From Bacteroidaceae bacterium (lineage in GTDB: Bacteria > Bacteroidota > Bacteroidia > Bacteroidales > Bacteroidaceae), in NCBI GenBank assembly GCA_024682395.1, contig JAIKZH010000047.1:30788-94787 (forward strand): a DNA stretch of 64,000 nt, written 5' to 3'. Below are positions 25,726-35,638 of this stretch, piece by piece (the stretch's first letter is position 1; each line of letters starts with the position of its first letter). The position numbers and the translations under genes are program-made. Under the pieces are notes generated by a model. It was not told where the DNA came from, did not search any database, and saw nothing but the letters and a program-made list of their open reading frames with translations.

Positions 25726-27560
25726 AGTTCGTCTGTTTTAGATGTTGATTCATTAGTTATCCAAACACTGTTCTGATGTAAGAGTGGATTCTTTTTCATT
25801 TCATCAAGGAACACAGGTGAGAATAATGATTGTAATTTGTGAAGTTTTGCATAAATAGCATTCTTGTTGTCGGTATATTTCTTACCGAGGTATTTATTTA
25901 GCATATCATATGTTCCACCTTTACGTTGTGCATATCTCACGAGGTCAAACCATCTTTTTCCTTCTCCGAAGAATTCTCTCTGTCGTTCAGCCATAACCAA
26001 AGCTTCCAGACCTTCTTTTGAATTGAAGAAATCAAAGTTCAATGAATCTGTCTCAGCTTTTGTGTTGTTAGTTGCATAAGCATATGGATTGTTTCTCTTG
26101 AAGAGATCTTTACATAAATCAAATCCCACTCTGAACATGCTGTCAGTTTCAGCAATCTGACTTATGGCTTCTGCTTTCATCAACATTACATCTGATAAAC
26201 GATATAGAATGAAATTAGCATTGTTGTTTGATTGTGCTCTTGAAGAATAAACACATGATAAGTTTGAGTTTGAATTATCTTGAAGTACAGAGGAAGTTGA
26301 ACTTGTACTACCATTGTATTGGCTTGTCATAAGAGATGCATATTTATAGATAGGGAAGTTAATCTGACTTGCAGAAGAGTAGTAGAGTGTTTCCCATCTA
26401 CGATAGTCTGTCTTTGTAAATAATGCAGATGGAATCAACTCGTTTGGTGAGTCAGATGTAGAACTTACAAGAGCATCTGCACTTGTAAGACTTCCTACAG
26501 TCTCGTTTTGTGCATTCCAATATGTACTATTTATAGTGTTTGTATTCTTTACACCATCAATCTGGAGTTCAAATATACTTTCTATTGAATTACCTTCTCC
26601 AAAGATATAATCATAAGCTCCAGAGTATAAAGAATACTTGTCATCATCCTCTATCACATTTTTTATGAGTATATCATTAATGCTCAAGTCTTCTTTCTTT
26701 ATACCGCCAAGAATATATCCGTTTTTGTTTATGTAATCAACATAGTCTTGTTTCATTGCATCTATAACCCAGTCGCAGCATTCAATACATTTCTTGTAGT
26801 CTTCTACAGACTGATTGCCATATATTGCGACAGAATCGGGTGAAGCATTTTTACTTGCTCTCCATAGATAAACATCTGCAAGAAGAGTATAAACCGACTT
26901 CTTTGTTATACGTCCTTTGTTCCATACTGTATTACCATAATCTTTCATGGCTATGTTCTTAACCGACTCAAGATCTTCGATAATACTGTCAAGAACAGCC
27001 TCTTGGGTGAGTTGAGGTACAATAAAGTTTTGTTTACTATTATTGTAATCTACAGTAATGTATGGAACTTCGCCCCATGTGCGTAACAAATAGAAGTGAC
27101 TTAAAGCACGTAGTGTAATAACTTCGGCTTTGATTGGTTCCCATGCTCCGTATGTAAAACTCTCGTCTTTCTTTACGATATCTTCACCGTGAGCAAGAAC
27201 CTTGTTACAGCAGTTGATTTCATTATATAAGTCAGTCCAGTCAAATAACTTATAGTTTGGAAGTAAGTTCGCATTGAGAATGTTTCTTACTTCTACATTA
27301 TTGTCACCAGAAGGCTGTATGATGTTATCACTTCTTAATTCTCCCCATTTCACCATGTTAGGGATCATCTTTATGTATTTGGTATAACATGCAGCTACTA
27401 CGTTCTGTAAGTCTGTTTTATCTTCCCAGAAATCTTCTTCCACGATTTGGTTTGAAGGTGTGATCGTTAGGAAGTCTTCACAACTGCATAGGTTTGACAT
27501 GAACAACGCCATTGTTGCCACACCAAAGACCTTTCGTATATATTGTTTTTTATTATTCAT
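25722..27560 (-). CDS. SusD/RagB-family nutrient-binding lipoprotein (first pair)
   Basis: The 612-residue protein has lipobox LCSC (FMSNLCSCEDFLTITPSNQI) and the family N-terminus EDFLTITPSNQIVEEDFWED. The helical ALSHFYLLRTWGEVPYITVD and the C-terminal VMAERQREFFGEGKRWFDLV are hallmarks of SusD. It begins 18 bases after the first SusC, the normal pairing, and its stop overlaps the next FAS1 start. The ligand is unknown. Confidence 0.95.
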   Translation of the reverse strand: MNNKKQYIRKVFGVATMALFMSNLCSCEDFLTITPSNQIVEEDFWEDKTDLQNVVAACYTKYIKMIPNMVKWGELRSDNIIQPSGDNNVEVRNILNANLLPNYKLFDWTDLYNEINCCNKVLAHGEDIVKKDESFTYGAWEPIKAEVITLRALSHFYLLRTWGEVPYITVDYNNSKQNFIVPQLTQEAVLDSIIEDLESVKNIAMKDYGNTVWNKGRITKKSVYTLLADVYLWRASKNASPDSVAIYGNQSVEDYKKCIECCDWVIDAMKQDYVDYINKNGYILGGIKKEDLSINDILIKNVIEDDDKYSLYSGAYDYIFGEGNSIESIFELQIDGVKNTNTINSTYWNAQNETVGSLTSADALVSSTSDSPNELIPSALFTKTDYRRWETLYYSSASQINFPIYKYASLMTSQYNGSTSSTSSVLQDNSNSNLSCVYSSRAQSNNNANFILYRLSDVMLMKAEAISQIAETDSMFRVGFDLCKDLFKRNNPYAYATNNTKAETDSLNFDFFNSKEGLEALVMAERQREFFGEGKRWFDLVRYAQRKGGTYDMLNKYLGKKYTDNKNAIYAKLHKLQSLFSPVFLDEMKKNPLLHQNSVWITNESTSKTDEL

Positions 27561-27578
27561 ATTTTATATCTCCATGAT

Positions 27579-30500
27579 TTATAATCCGACATTAAGACTG
27601 AATGTAAATGATCTTGCACGTGGTGTTTTAGAGTTGTCGTATGCTATACCCCATGAACCGTATCCGACTTCTGGGTCAACACCTGAATATTTGGTCCAGC
27701 AGAAAAGGTTGTTTGCTGAGAGTGACAAACTTAATGCTCTCAAACCAAGCGATTTCAGGTCTTTAGCAGGAACTCTGTAACTCAATTGTGCATATTGCAG
27801 ACGCATGAAATCTCCTTTCTCTACATAACGATCGCTTCCTAATGTGTTGTAAACATTCACACCAAGACTTGTGTTCAATGCACGAGGAATTTCTGTTACG
27901 TCACCGTTCTTTCTCCAACGCCAAGCAACAGCTCTACTTTGGTTGTTGTTGTTGCTCATTGATTCGTTGTGAAGACGTGCCATGTTGACAATCTTGTTAC
28001 CAAGACGATAGTTGAAACTCAATTTCAGACTGAATGCCTTATAACTCATGTTGAGACCAAAACCTCCATTAATCTTAGGATTGGCATTACCTAAATATAC
28101 AATGTCGAGCTCGTTGATCTGTCCGTCATGATTTATATCTTCATAGATAGCATCACCACCTTTGAATTCATAGTTAAGTCCGCCATAGTTGAAATACATA
28201 TGCAATGGATTGCCTTTAGCATCGAAAAGAATATTTCCGTTTGCATCGCGAGCAACAGGGCAAGTGGCATTATCGCCTCTTTCTTCTGCTCTCATTGCAG
28301 TTCTTTCACCATATGTATTATATGATTCGGCAGTGTATCCGCTGTGTTCATAGTCGTAAGCATATACGCCTTTGAAACGGAATCCATATATAGAACCTAC
28401 AGCATTTCCGATTTGAATACGTTGGAGATATTTCTCGTTTTCGTATTTATATTCAGGGTTCATGCTTGATAACACTGTAGAGTTCATCTCTGTGATTGTG
28501 TTTATGTTCTGTGCAATGTTGAAGTTGAAATCGGCGTTGAACTTACCAATCTTAATCAAACGACGAGTGTTTACGTATAATTCCCATCCTTCGTTCTTGA
28601 TTGAACCAGCGTTCTTCCATTCAAGAGAACTGAAACCAGATGATGATGGAATTCCTACACCTGACATAAGAAGATCTTTTGTTTTTTTACCATATACGTC
28701 AACATTAACAGATAATTTATCTTCAAACAAACCGAGGTTGAATCCTAAGTTCCATGAATCGGTTGTCTCCCATTTAAGGTCGGTAAGTCTTAGATTTGAT
28801 GGTGCGAATGCTGAAATAAGTGTGTTTCCTAATCCGTACTGACCAGCATCAGAATAGCGGTTGTACATAAGGTATTCACCACCTGGTTGACGACCTACAC
28901 GTCCCCAACTTGGACGGAACGCGAGCATGCTGATGAATTTTGTCCACTCTGCTTTTTGGAAGAATGGTTCATCTGAGATGTTCCAACGTCCTGAAATACC
29001 TGGGAATGTACCCCATTTGCTTCCTGAACCGAATTTTGTAGAACCATCACTTCTTACTGTTAAATCGAATACATAACGTCCGTCGTATAAAGCAAGGTGA
29101 TATGAACCAAGGAATGCAGCACTTCTCCATTTGCTTGAATTTGTAGAACCACCTTCTTTCAAGAATCCTACAGAGATAGGAGAACTGATGTTGTCAGGAA
29201 TGTGATTCTTGTAATAACTCTGACCATTACCAGAACCTGTATTCATTTCAAAACGACCAAGTAATTGCATTGAAATATTCTTGTTGTTGAAATGAGGAGT
29301 GTATATCAATGATTCTTTATTTGTGAATGACAAACTCTTGTATTCATTGTTGTTCACCTTATTAATATTATCGCTATCCCATGTGTTTGTTGTAAGAGAA
29401 CCTGGATAATATGAATTTACTGATTCATTGTAGATATCGAGGTAAACTTCTGAGTTTAAGTCGAGCTGATGACTATTCTCGTCTTTGCCGAGGAGTTTGT
29501 ATTTGAGGTTGAACTGTGGAGTCAAACGGTATGTACTTTGGTTGCTGAATGCTCTATTTGCGATAGCAACAGGGTTTCCATTATCTTTGATATCTTTAAG
29601 ATAGAAAGATGAGAAGCCATCAGGAGTATAACCGCCAGCTCTATATGGTGGTAGGATATTGTAGTAGTCACCTGTTAAATTTCCATGTTCATCATATTCA
29701 TAGATACTCATGTTAGGCATTGCCTTATATGCTCGGTCGAGGATGCTTCCTGTACCACTTCCATCCCAGTTACGATGGTTGTCGGTATAGTTCAAAGCAC
29801 AGTTGGTAGAGAAACGAATACGGTCGCTCACGTCGTAGTCGAGTACCAAACGTGTAGAGAACTTATCCATTTTCTGCTTGATAATAATACCTGTTTGATG
29901 GTCATAACCTCCCGAAATACGGAACTTAGCTTTTTCACCACCACCGGTTAATGTAACATAATAATTATGTGTCTGTCCGAATTGATTTACAGCTTTCACC
30001 CAGTCTGTGTTTTGATTATAATTGTAATAGTACATTGGGCGACTTGTGTCATAATTCAACTCAACGATATCACTTGTTGCACTACTTTGACGAGGATTGA
30101 AGTATGCTTCTTTCATCATCATTGTGTAACCATCACCATCAAGCATGTTCAAACCTTTTGGTGACCAAGAACCAACAAATTTATATGAGAAGTCTATTTT
30201 TGTCTTTCCGGTCACACCACGACGAGTTGTGATTTCAATAACACCGTTTGCACCGCGAGAACCCCAGATTGCAGTTGAGGCAGCGTCTTTCAATACTTTA
30301 ATCTCTTTGATATCTTCAGTGTTTACAGACAATAGGGTAGCGAATTGCTCTTCGTTGTCCATATCTTCGAAATTAACGTTGCTTACATCGTCTGGAAGAT
30401 CAAAGATGTTACCGTCAACTACGATAAGTGGTTCTGCACTACCATTGATAGTACTTACACCACGAAGACGCATGCTGGTTCCAGCACCGAGGTTACCTGA

Positions 30501-31013
30501 ATTTGCCACGATGTCGAGACCTGCAATCTTTCCTTGAAGTGCTTCATCGGCACCAGCAAATGACAAACCTTCAAGGTCATCCATGCTGATAGATTGTGTT
30601 GCTACAGAGATCTCCTTCACAGGTATTGACATACCAGTACTTTGTACTTGTTTAACTTTACCTTTGATAACAACTTCTTTTAACTGTGCATTGCTTTTAA
30701 GTACTACTTTAAAGTTATTTCTATTACCAATCTGTTGAGTCCATGGTTGATAACCTACGTATGACACTTGAATCCTATTCTTTGGATTTACACATTTGAA
30801 TGAGAAATTACCATTCATATCTGTTGCAACATGGGCAACAATACGATTGTTGGCGTCAATCTCCGTTACATTTGCCATCATTATAGGCTCTATATCATCT
30901 GAAACTGTACCTCTGATAATATCACCCGCCTTTACTTGGGCACTGGCTGTGTTGTATGAGCAGAATAATGCCAGCGTAACTGTGAATATTATATTAATTA
31001 TGTTTCTTTTCAT
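27579..31013 (-). CDS. SusC/RagA TonB-dependent outer-membrane transporter (first pair)
   Basis: The 1144-residue protein opens with a signal peptide (ALFCSYNTASAQ) and a carboxypeptidase-regulatory-like domain (about 30-110). The TonB-box-like region KEVVIKGKV leads into the plug (TSMRLRGVSTINGSAEPLIV; STAIWGSRGANGVIEITTRR), followed by the beta-barrel to the end. It pairs with the SusD gene 18 bases downstream. Its first codons overlap the end of the 968-aa FAS1 gene by 20 bases, showing that the FAS1 gene belongs to the same transcript. Confidence 0.96.
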   Translation of the reverse strand: MKRNIINIIFTVTLALFCSYNTASAQVKAGDIIRGTVSDDIEPIMMANVTEIDANNRIVAHVATDMNGNFSFKCVNPKNRIQVSYVGYQPWTQQIGNRNNFKVVLKSNAQLKEVVIKGKVKQVQSTGMSIPVKEISVATQSISMDDLEGLSFAGADEALQGKIAGLDIVANSGNLGAGTSMRLRGVSTINGSAEPLIVVDGNIFDLPDDVSNVNFEDMDNEEQFATLLSVNTEDIKEIKVLKDAASTAIWGSRGANGVIEITTRRGVTGKTKIDFSYKFVGSWSPKGLNMLDGDGYTMMMKEAYFNPRQSSATSDIVELNYDTSRPMYYYNYNQNTDWVKAVNQFGQTHNYYVTLTGGGEKAKFRISGGYDHQTGIIIKQKMDKFSTRLVLDYDVSDRIRFSTNCALNYTDNHRNWDGSGTGSILDRAYKAMPNMSIYEYDEHGNLTGDYYNILPPYRAGGYTPDGFSSFYLKDIKDNGNPVAIANRAFSNQSTYRLTPQFNLKYKLLGKDENSHQLDLNSEVYLDIYNESVNSYYPGSLTTNTWDSDNINKVNNNEYKSLSFTNKESLIYTPHFNNKNISMQLLGRFEMNTGSGNGQSYYKNHIPDNISSPISVGFLKEGGSTNSSKWRSAAFLGSYHLALYDGRYVFDLTVRSDGSTKFGSGSKWGTFPGISGRWNISDEPFFQKAEWTKFISMLAFRPSWGRVGRQPGGEYLMYNRYSDAGQYGLGNTLISAFAPSNLRLTDLKWETTDSWNLGFNLGLFEDKLSVNVDVYGKKTKDLLMSGVGIPSSSGFSSLEWKNAGSIKNEGWELYVNTRRLIKIGKFNADFNFNIAQNINTITEMNSTVLSSMNPEYKYENEKYLQRIQIGNAVGSIYGFRFKGVYAYDYEHSGYTAESYNTYGERTAMRAEERGDNATCPVARDANGNILFDAKGNPLHMYFNYGGLNYEFKGGDAIYEDINHDGQINELDIVYLGNANPKINGGFGLNMSYKAFSLKLSFNYRLGNKIVNMARLHNESMSNNNNQSRAVAWRWRKNGDVTEIPRALNTSLGVNVYNTLGSDRYVEKGDFMRLQYAQLSYRVPAKDLKSLGLRALSLSLSANNLFCWTKYSGVDPEVGYGSWGIAYDNSKTPRARSFTFSLNVGL

Positions 31014-33897
31014 AATCTATCAATTTATTTTTGATCATAAATTGTTTACGTGCAGCCGCATTTTCGTAAACGTTCTTGTAATTATCGTTCTTGAATTGTA
31101 TGTAGTCAAGAACACCATCAATACCATGTACAATAGCTGTTGATGAGGCTTGAATAACAGGTTGTGATGTATTATTAAGAATATAATCACGAGTTAATAT
31201 ATTCTTTTTGTCTGTTATGTTACGAACATGACCTGCACCGTCTTTGATAGTCAAAGAACCATTGCCACGAGAAGAAACCTCTACTTTAGAATAAATTGTA
31301 GGCATTCCGTCTTCGTCTAATTGTAATGTAGCAGTCTCGTACTTTGTAGGTTTCAATGCTGGTGTATCTGCAAATACTGCATTGTCTTGGAAGTGGTTCT
31401 TGATAAAGTTGATAAGCAATGTAGCCATAGCACGAACTTTATTGTGTACTTCCTGTGTTTCTTCCTGAGTCCATTCAGGTTGCTCCTCTGGATTGTCGAG
31501 ATAAAGCATCTTACGCATTTGTTCCCATGTTGGCAATCCTCTGCTTATAGCATCGCGAACAGCATTGTTTGTTGGGATGTAAACAGTATAATGGAAGTTG
31601 TTGAAGAACTTCACATTTGTAGGAGAAGACACTTTGTTTCCTGTAGTCTTATCAAATGCTGGCAATCCGTTGTTGTCTATAAATACATAGAATTTTTTCT
31701 GTTCTGTTGCATTATAACCACACTCTTTGAGTACCTCAGCATCTGTCTGACATAAGTCGAAGAACTCTCCGAAATTATCTCTGTCATTATACATTACACT
31801 GAATACAGATTCGATTGTAGGCATAAGTGGTTTGTCAATCTGGTAGGCATATCCGTTACCGTTACCATTTGTCTGACGTGTCTTATCGTCAAATCTTGTA
31901 ACTTCACATTCTTCGTTATGCGCCATTTGCCATCCACCTTTTACAGTACATCCGTTTTCACGCTGTTTTGCATTTTTAACATAAATAGGTGAGTAATTCT
32001 TTGTGATAAAATAATGCTTGTCTGATTCCACACCGACTTCTGTTTCATCTATTCCATTAAGCTCTGTTTCGTCTTTGTGTACGATAGTATGAGTTTCAAG
32101 CAAATCGCGAAGTCGGTTCTTCCATTCTTGCTCACTTACGTTTTGTGTAGAAATTCGTTCTCCTATTACACCTTCGCCTGTTACATAATTATATGTATAT
32201 GAATAAGGTGTACATATAGGTTGTTTTTTCTTCTCATCCCATGTGAAATAGAGAGCTCGTGGACCTCCTTTTGTTAATGCAAATGAAGCAGGGTCAATAT
32301 ACCAGAATCCTTCATCTTTAGGAACAAAGAAACTGAATCGTGCACTCATAGCCAACAAATATGCATAGTAGTTGGTTTGCATATCCAAGCGAGTCTGATT
32401 AATTGCATAATTAAATATACGCATGTCTGTTCCCACATATGCTGGAGCACTTACAGCTGCATATTTAGCAGGAGTCAACACTTCGTCCATAATATAGATG
32501 ATACCATTGTTAGCCAACTTCACATCTTTTATTAATGGAATATGTGTTTCATCGAGCATTGGATCCTGAGCATCATCCTTGATTGTTTCAAACTTACTTG
32601 GAACACAGTTGTTGAATGATACCTTCATAAGGTTGTTGAGCAATGCTTCGATTACGGCCAACGGAATCTGGTCGATAGCACGATAGATATTCTCGTAGTC
32701 GGTGTTTCCTTCTATGTTGCTAACTAAATCAGCAGCATATGAATCAATAAGGAATTTTCCTCCTCCGTTTTCGCCGAAGAAATATTCATAAAGCTTTTCA
32801 TCGGTTGGAGCGAAGATTACACCCATGTCGGCTTCTTTTTCTGTTTGATTGTCAGAATAATATTCGTTCCATCCTGGGTCGAAGTTTAGCATATGTGCCA
32901 CTTGGTTTCCTGCAGGGTTGCTAACAGGATTTGTGCCCTTGTCGTTATTTAATTCTGCACCATGACTAAACTTAGAGAAATATCTTTTTTGGAATACAGA
33001 GTCAACACTGTTTCCATATAATAACTGATATCTCTTTGTGAGGGCGTCATCGTAGAATGGAGCCGAGAAACGATCAATCATATGACTGAATATATTAGTC
33101 AAACCATTTGTGCGTAATACTTCAGCCATGTTTGGAGGAGTTATAAGCACCTTGTCTAATCGGTTGATATATCCGTTCTGGCATGTGATATCTTGTTCAA
33201 TGACTTTACAATCATAAATATGAGCATCGTTTTGATCACGTTCCTGACCAGTGATAATCTTAAAGTCATTATTAGTTATCTTGTTCCAACTCATTTGTGC
33301 AGGAAGGAAATGAGTCATCATTGGTTTTGAATTGTCTAATGCAATGTAAATACCACCTTTTTCTTCATCTCTGAATCGTTCCCAATAGTCTTTATCTTCA
33401 GTGTTGTAAGAAGTAGGTAGATCCTTAGACATTAAATGAGGTACAGAGTCGGTTACATCAGCAGATGTTTCGCGTCTCAAACACTGTCCCAAAACCGGAC
33501 CTTCTGTACTTGACATCATCTCAAGTAAGTAGGCATTGTTTATCATGGCAGAGTTCAGAAGAATCTTTTTCTGTGCCTTAGTAAGGTCCTCATAACTTCT
33601 TACCCCCCATGAGTTGTTACTGTAAAACTCTTCAAATGCGTCATCGTCGGCAACAAATAAGGTCTTGCTACCGGTTTTTGATAAAACATTCTTGTAGTCC
33701 AAGTCATCAATGAGTTTTACAAAATTCTTGTAATTACCTTTTGTCTCTAATGCGTCATAAATGTTTGTTCCCAACCAGTCAGGATTTTTGTCATCTAAAT
33801 CATAACTGTCGGAACATCCATTCAGCGCACTTAATAAAGACATCGCGCATAGAATAGTAGTCCATTTGCGAGTTTGTTTACAAATGCGATAATTCAT
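30994..33897 (-). CDS. Multi-FAS1-domain surface lipoprotein, first gene of the operon
   Basis: The start at 33897 (MNYRICKQTRKWTTILCAMS) gives a signal peptide with lipobox LNGC and a 967-residue protein; an ATG 51 bases earlier would add a poorly suited basic extension. Four FAS1-like units can be counted from the core pattern: KTLFVADDDAFEEFY, GVIFAPTDEKLYEYF, FSFFVPKDEGFWYID and YTVYIPTNNAVRDAI. FAS1 closing segments such as CQNGYINRLDKVLITP and ANNGIIYIMDEVLTPAKYAA also appear. It heads the operon directly before SusC, an unusual place since SusC normally comes first. A binding or adhesion role is inferred. Confidence 0.85.
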   Translation of the reverse strand: MNYRICKQTRKWTTILCAMSLLSALNGCSDSYDLDDKNPDWLGTNIYDALETKGNYKNFVKLIDDLDYKNVLSKTGSKTLFVADDDAFEEFYSNNSWGVRSYEDLTKAQKKILLNSAMINNAYLLEMMSSTEGPVLGQCLRRETSADVTDSVPHLMSKDLPTSYNTEDKDYWERFRDEEKGGIYIALDNSKPMMTHFLPAQMSWNKITNNDFKIITGQERDQNDAHIYDCKVIEQDITCQNGYINRLDKVLITPPNMAEVLRTNGLTNIFSHMIDRFSAPFYDDALTKRYQLLYGNSVDSVFQKRYFSKFSHGAELNNDKGTNPVSNPAGNQVAHMLNFDPGWNEYYSDNQTEKEADMGVIFAPTDEKLYEYFFGENGGGKFLIDSYAADLVSNIEGNTDYENIYRAIDQIPLAVIEALLNNLMKVSFNNCVPSKFETIKDDAQDPMLDETHIPLIKDVKLANNGIIYIMDEVLTPAKYAAVSAPAYVGTDMRIFNYAINQTRLDMQTNYYAYLLAMSARFSFFVPKDEGFWYIDPASFALTKGGPRALYFTWDEKKKQPICTPYSYTYNYVTGEGVIGERISTQNVSEQEWKNRLRDLLETHTIVHKDETELNGIDETEVGVESDKHYFITKNYSPIYVKNAKQRENGCTVKGGWQMAHNEECEVTRFDDKTRQTNGNGNGYAYQIDKPLMPTIESVFSVMYNDRDNFGEFFDLCQTDAEVLKECGYNATEQKKFYVFIDNNGLPAFDKTTGNKVSSPTNVKFFNNFHYTVYIPTNNAVRDAISRGLPTWEQMRKMLYLDNPEEQPEWTQEETQEVHNKVRAMATLLINFIKNHFQDNAVFADTPALKPTKYETATLQLDEDGMPTIYSKVEVSSRGNGSLTIKDGAGHVRNITDKKNILTRDYILNNTSQPVIQASSTAIVHGIDGVLDYIQFKNDNYKNVYENAAARKQFMIKNKLIDYEKKHN

Positions 33898-34516
33898 AAA
33901 TAGATGATTTTTTATATTAATTATTTTTCTGTTTTTTATAGTAATCATTTTTCCCGATAATACTAACTATTATCATACAATTATTTTTGTGTTTATACAT
34001 ATTTCCTTGCATATAATAGTGTAATTAGGCATATCATAAAGGATAAATCCCATTGATAATTATGATAATTAATAATGTATTTTAATGTATTTCTTTTTGG
34101 TTTTGATAGGTTTGGAGATATTAAGTTTTCTCGCTACAAATTTACATTTTTTATCTTTTCATTAGCCACATGTTTAGTTAAAAGATAGTCGTGTTAAGAT
34201 TTTTTAACATTTAAGGTCGCGTAAAAGCATGTATTGAAACAACGATTATTGTGGATTGGGCATAATCTTGCGAAAAAATCCATTGTTGAATCCTATTTTA
34301 TATGATTAGAATTCTCAAATTTAACCTCATTTCAGTCAATATTATCATGTGGAGTGGGGCGGAGTAAAAATGTCGTTATTCAAATGTGTAACAACACTTT
34401 TCGTTATTATTTTCTTTGAAATGAAAGGATATTGATATATTTTTCTTAAAAAGCGACATTTTATGTTCAATTTAGAAATTTATTTTGCAGTTAAAAGATA
34501 AAAGTTTAATAATAAC
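33898..34516. promoter_or_regulatory. Intergenic control region between the SusCD/FAS1 operon and lpxD
   Basis: This AT-rich region of about 620 bases lies between divergent units. On the minus strand the only consensus -7 box is TAAATTTG (34144-34137), which would give the SusCD/FAS1 operon a leader of about 230 bases; no matching -33 element is seen, so an alternative sigma factor is possible. A 6-bp palindrome TGTTAA-N6-TTAACA lies at 34192-34209. No gene is visible, and no ECF sigma, anti-sigma or hybrid two-component regulator is encoded nearby. Confidence 0.4.
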
Positions 34517-34547
34517 TTTCGGGTTTCGTTATAATTTTATATCTTTG
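34517..34547 (+). promoter_or_regulatory. Promoter of the lpx operon
   Basis: TTTC (34517-34520) and TATCTTTG (34540-34547) are 19 bases apart. The start would be near 34554, giving a 35-base leader to the lpxD ATG at 34589 and excluding the TTG at 34556 as initiator. Confidence 0.65.
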
Positions 34548-34588
34548 CAAAACTTTTGATTCTAATTATTACTCGTTTGAATAACAAA

Positions 34589-35638
34589 ATGGAAATAACA
34601 GCTCAGCAAATAGCGGCATATATAGACGGACAAGTTGAAGGTGATGAACATGCTTTAGTTAATAAATTTGCTAAAATTGAAGAAGGTGTTGATGGGGCAT
34701 TGTCTTTTCTTTCAAATTCTTTATATGAGCATTATATCTATGAAACAAAGTCATCTGTTGTTCTTGTAAACAACGATTTTACCCCTCAAAAACCTATTAA
34801 AGCAACCCTTATCCGTGTTGCTAATCCATATGAAGCAATAAGTAAACTACTTCAACTTTATGAATCAATGAAACCAAAACATGTTGGTATTGATTCATTA
34901 GCATATATAGCTCCTACTGCTAAAATTGGTAAAGATGTATATATCGCACCATTTGCGTATGTGGCAGATAATGCTCAAATCGCAGATGGCGTACAGTTAT
35001 ATCCACATGCTACAGTTGGCGAAAATGTGAAAATCGGTAAAAACACTATATTGTATAGCAATAGTGTGGTTTATCACGATTGTATAATCGGAGAAAACTG
35101 TATTTTGCATGCTGGCTCAGTTATTGGTGCCGATGGCTTTGGATTTGCTCCTACAGCCAATGGATATGAGAAGATACCACAGATTGGTATTGTTACAATC
35201 GAGGATAATGTCGAAATCGGCGCAAATGCTTGTGTTGACCGCTCAACTATGGGTACTACCATATTACATAAAGGTGTGAAGATTGACAACATGGTTCAAA
35301 TCGCACATAATGTAGAAGTTGGTGAGAATACAGTGATTTCTGCTCAAACAGGAGTTGCAGGTAGTGCCAAGATAGGTCAATGGTGTATGCTTGGCGGACA
35401 AGTTGGTGTGGCTGGACATATCGTGATAGGTGATAAAGTCAATGTTGGCGCACAATCAGGAATACCTGGAGGAAGATTAGTGAAACAAGGTAATTGCACA
35501 GTTATGGGATATCCTGCTGTAGAACATTCTAATTTTGCTCGTTCAGCTGCTGCATTGAAAAACCTCCCTGATTTAATCAAGGAAGTTAATGAACTAAAGA
35601 AGGAAATAGAACAACTCAAAATATGCAAAAACAATTAA
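34589..35638 (+). CDS. lpxD: UDP-3-O-acylglucosamine N-acyltransferase LpxD
   Basis: LpxD adds the N-linked acyl chain in lipid A synthesis, third committed step. The 349-residue protein (from [14 protein letters not shown]) has the N-terminal uridine-binding domain to about residue 100, then a long left-handed beta-helix of hexapeptide repeats ([20 protein letters not shown]). The catalytic His240 lies in [13 protein letters not shown], equivalent to His239 of E. coli. A C-terminal helix ([19 protein letters not shown]) closes the trimer. The gene overlaps lpxC/fabZ by 16 bases. Confidence 0.96.
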   Translation: MEITAQQIAAYIDGQVEGDEHALVNKFAKIEEGVDGALSFLSNSLYEHYIYETKSSVVLVNNDFTPQKPIKATLIRVANPYEAISKLLQLYESMKPKHVGIDSLAYIAPTAKIGKDVYIAPFAYVADNAQIADGVQLYPHATVGENVKIGKNTILYSNSVVYHDCIIGENCILHAGSVIGADGFGFAPTANGYEKIPQIGIVTIEDNVEIGANACVDRSTMGTTILHKGVKIDNMVQIAHNVEVGENTVISAQTGVAGSAKIGQWCMLGGQVGVAGHIVIGDKVNVGAQSGIPGGRLVKQGNCTVMGYPAVEHSNFARSAAALKNLPDLIKEVNELKKEIEQLKICKNN

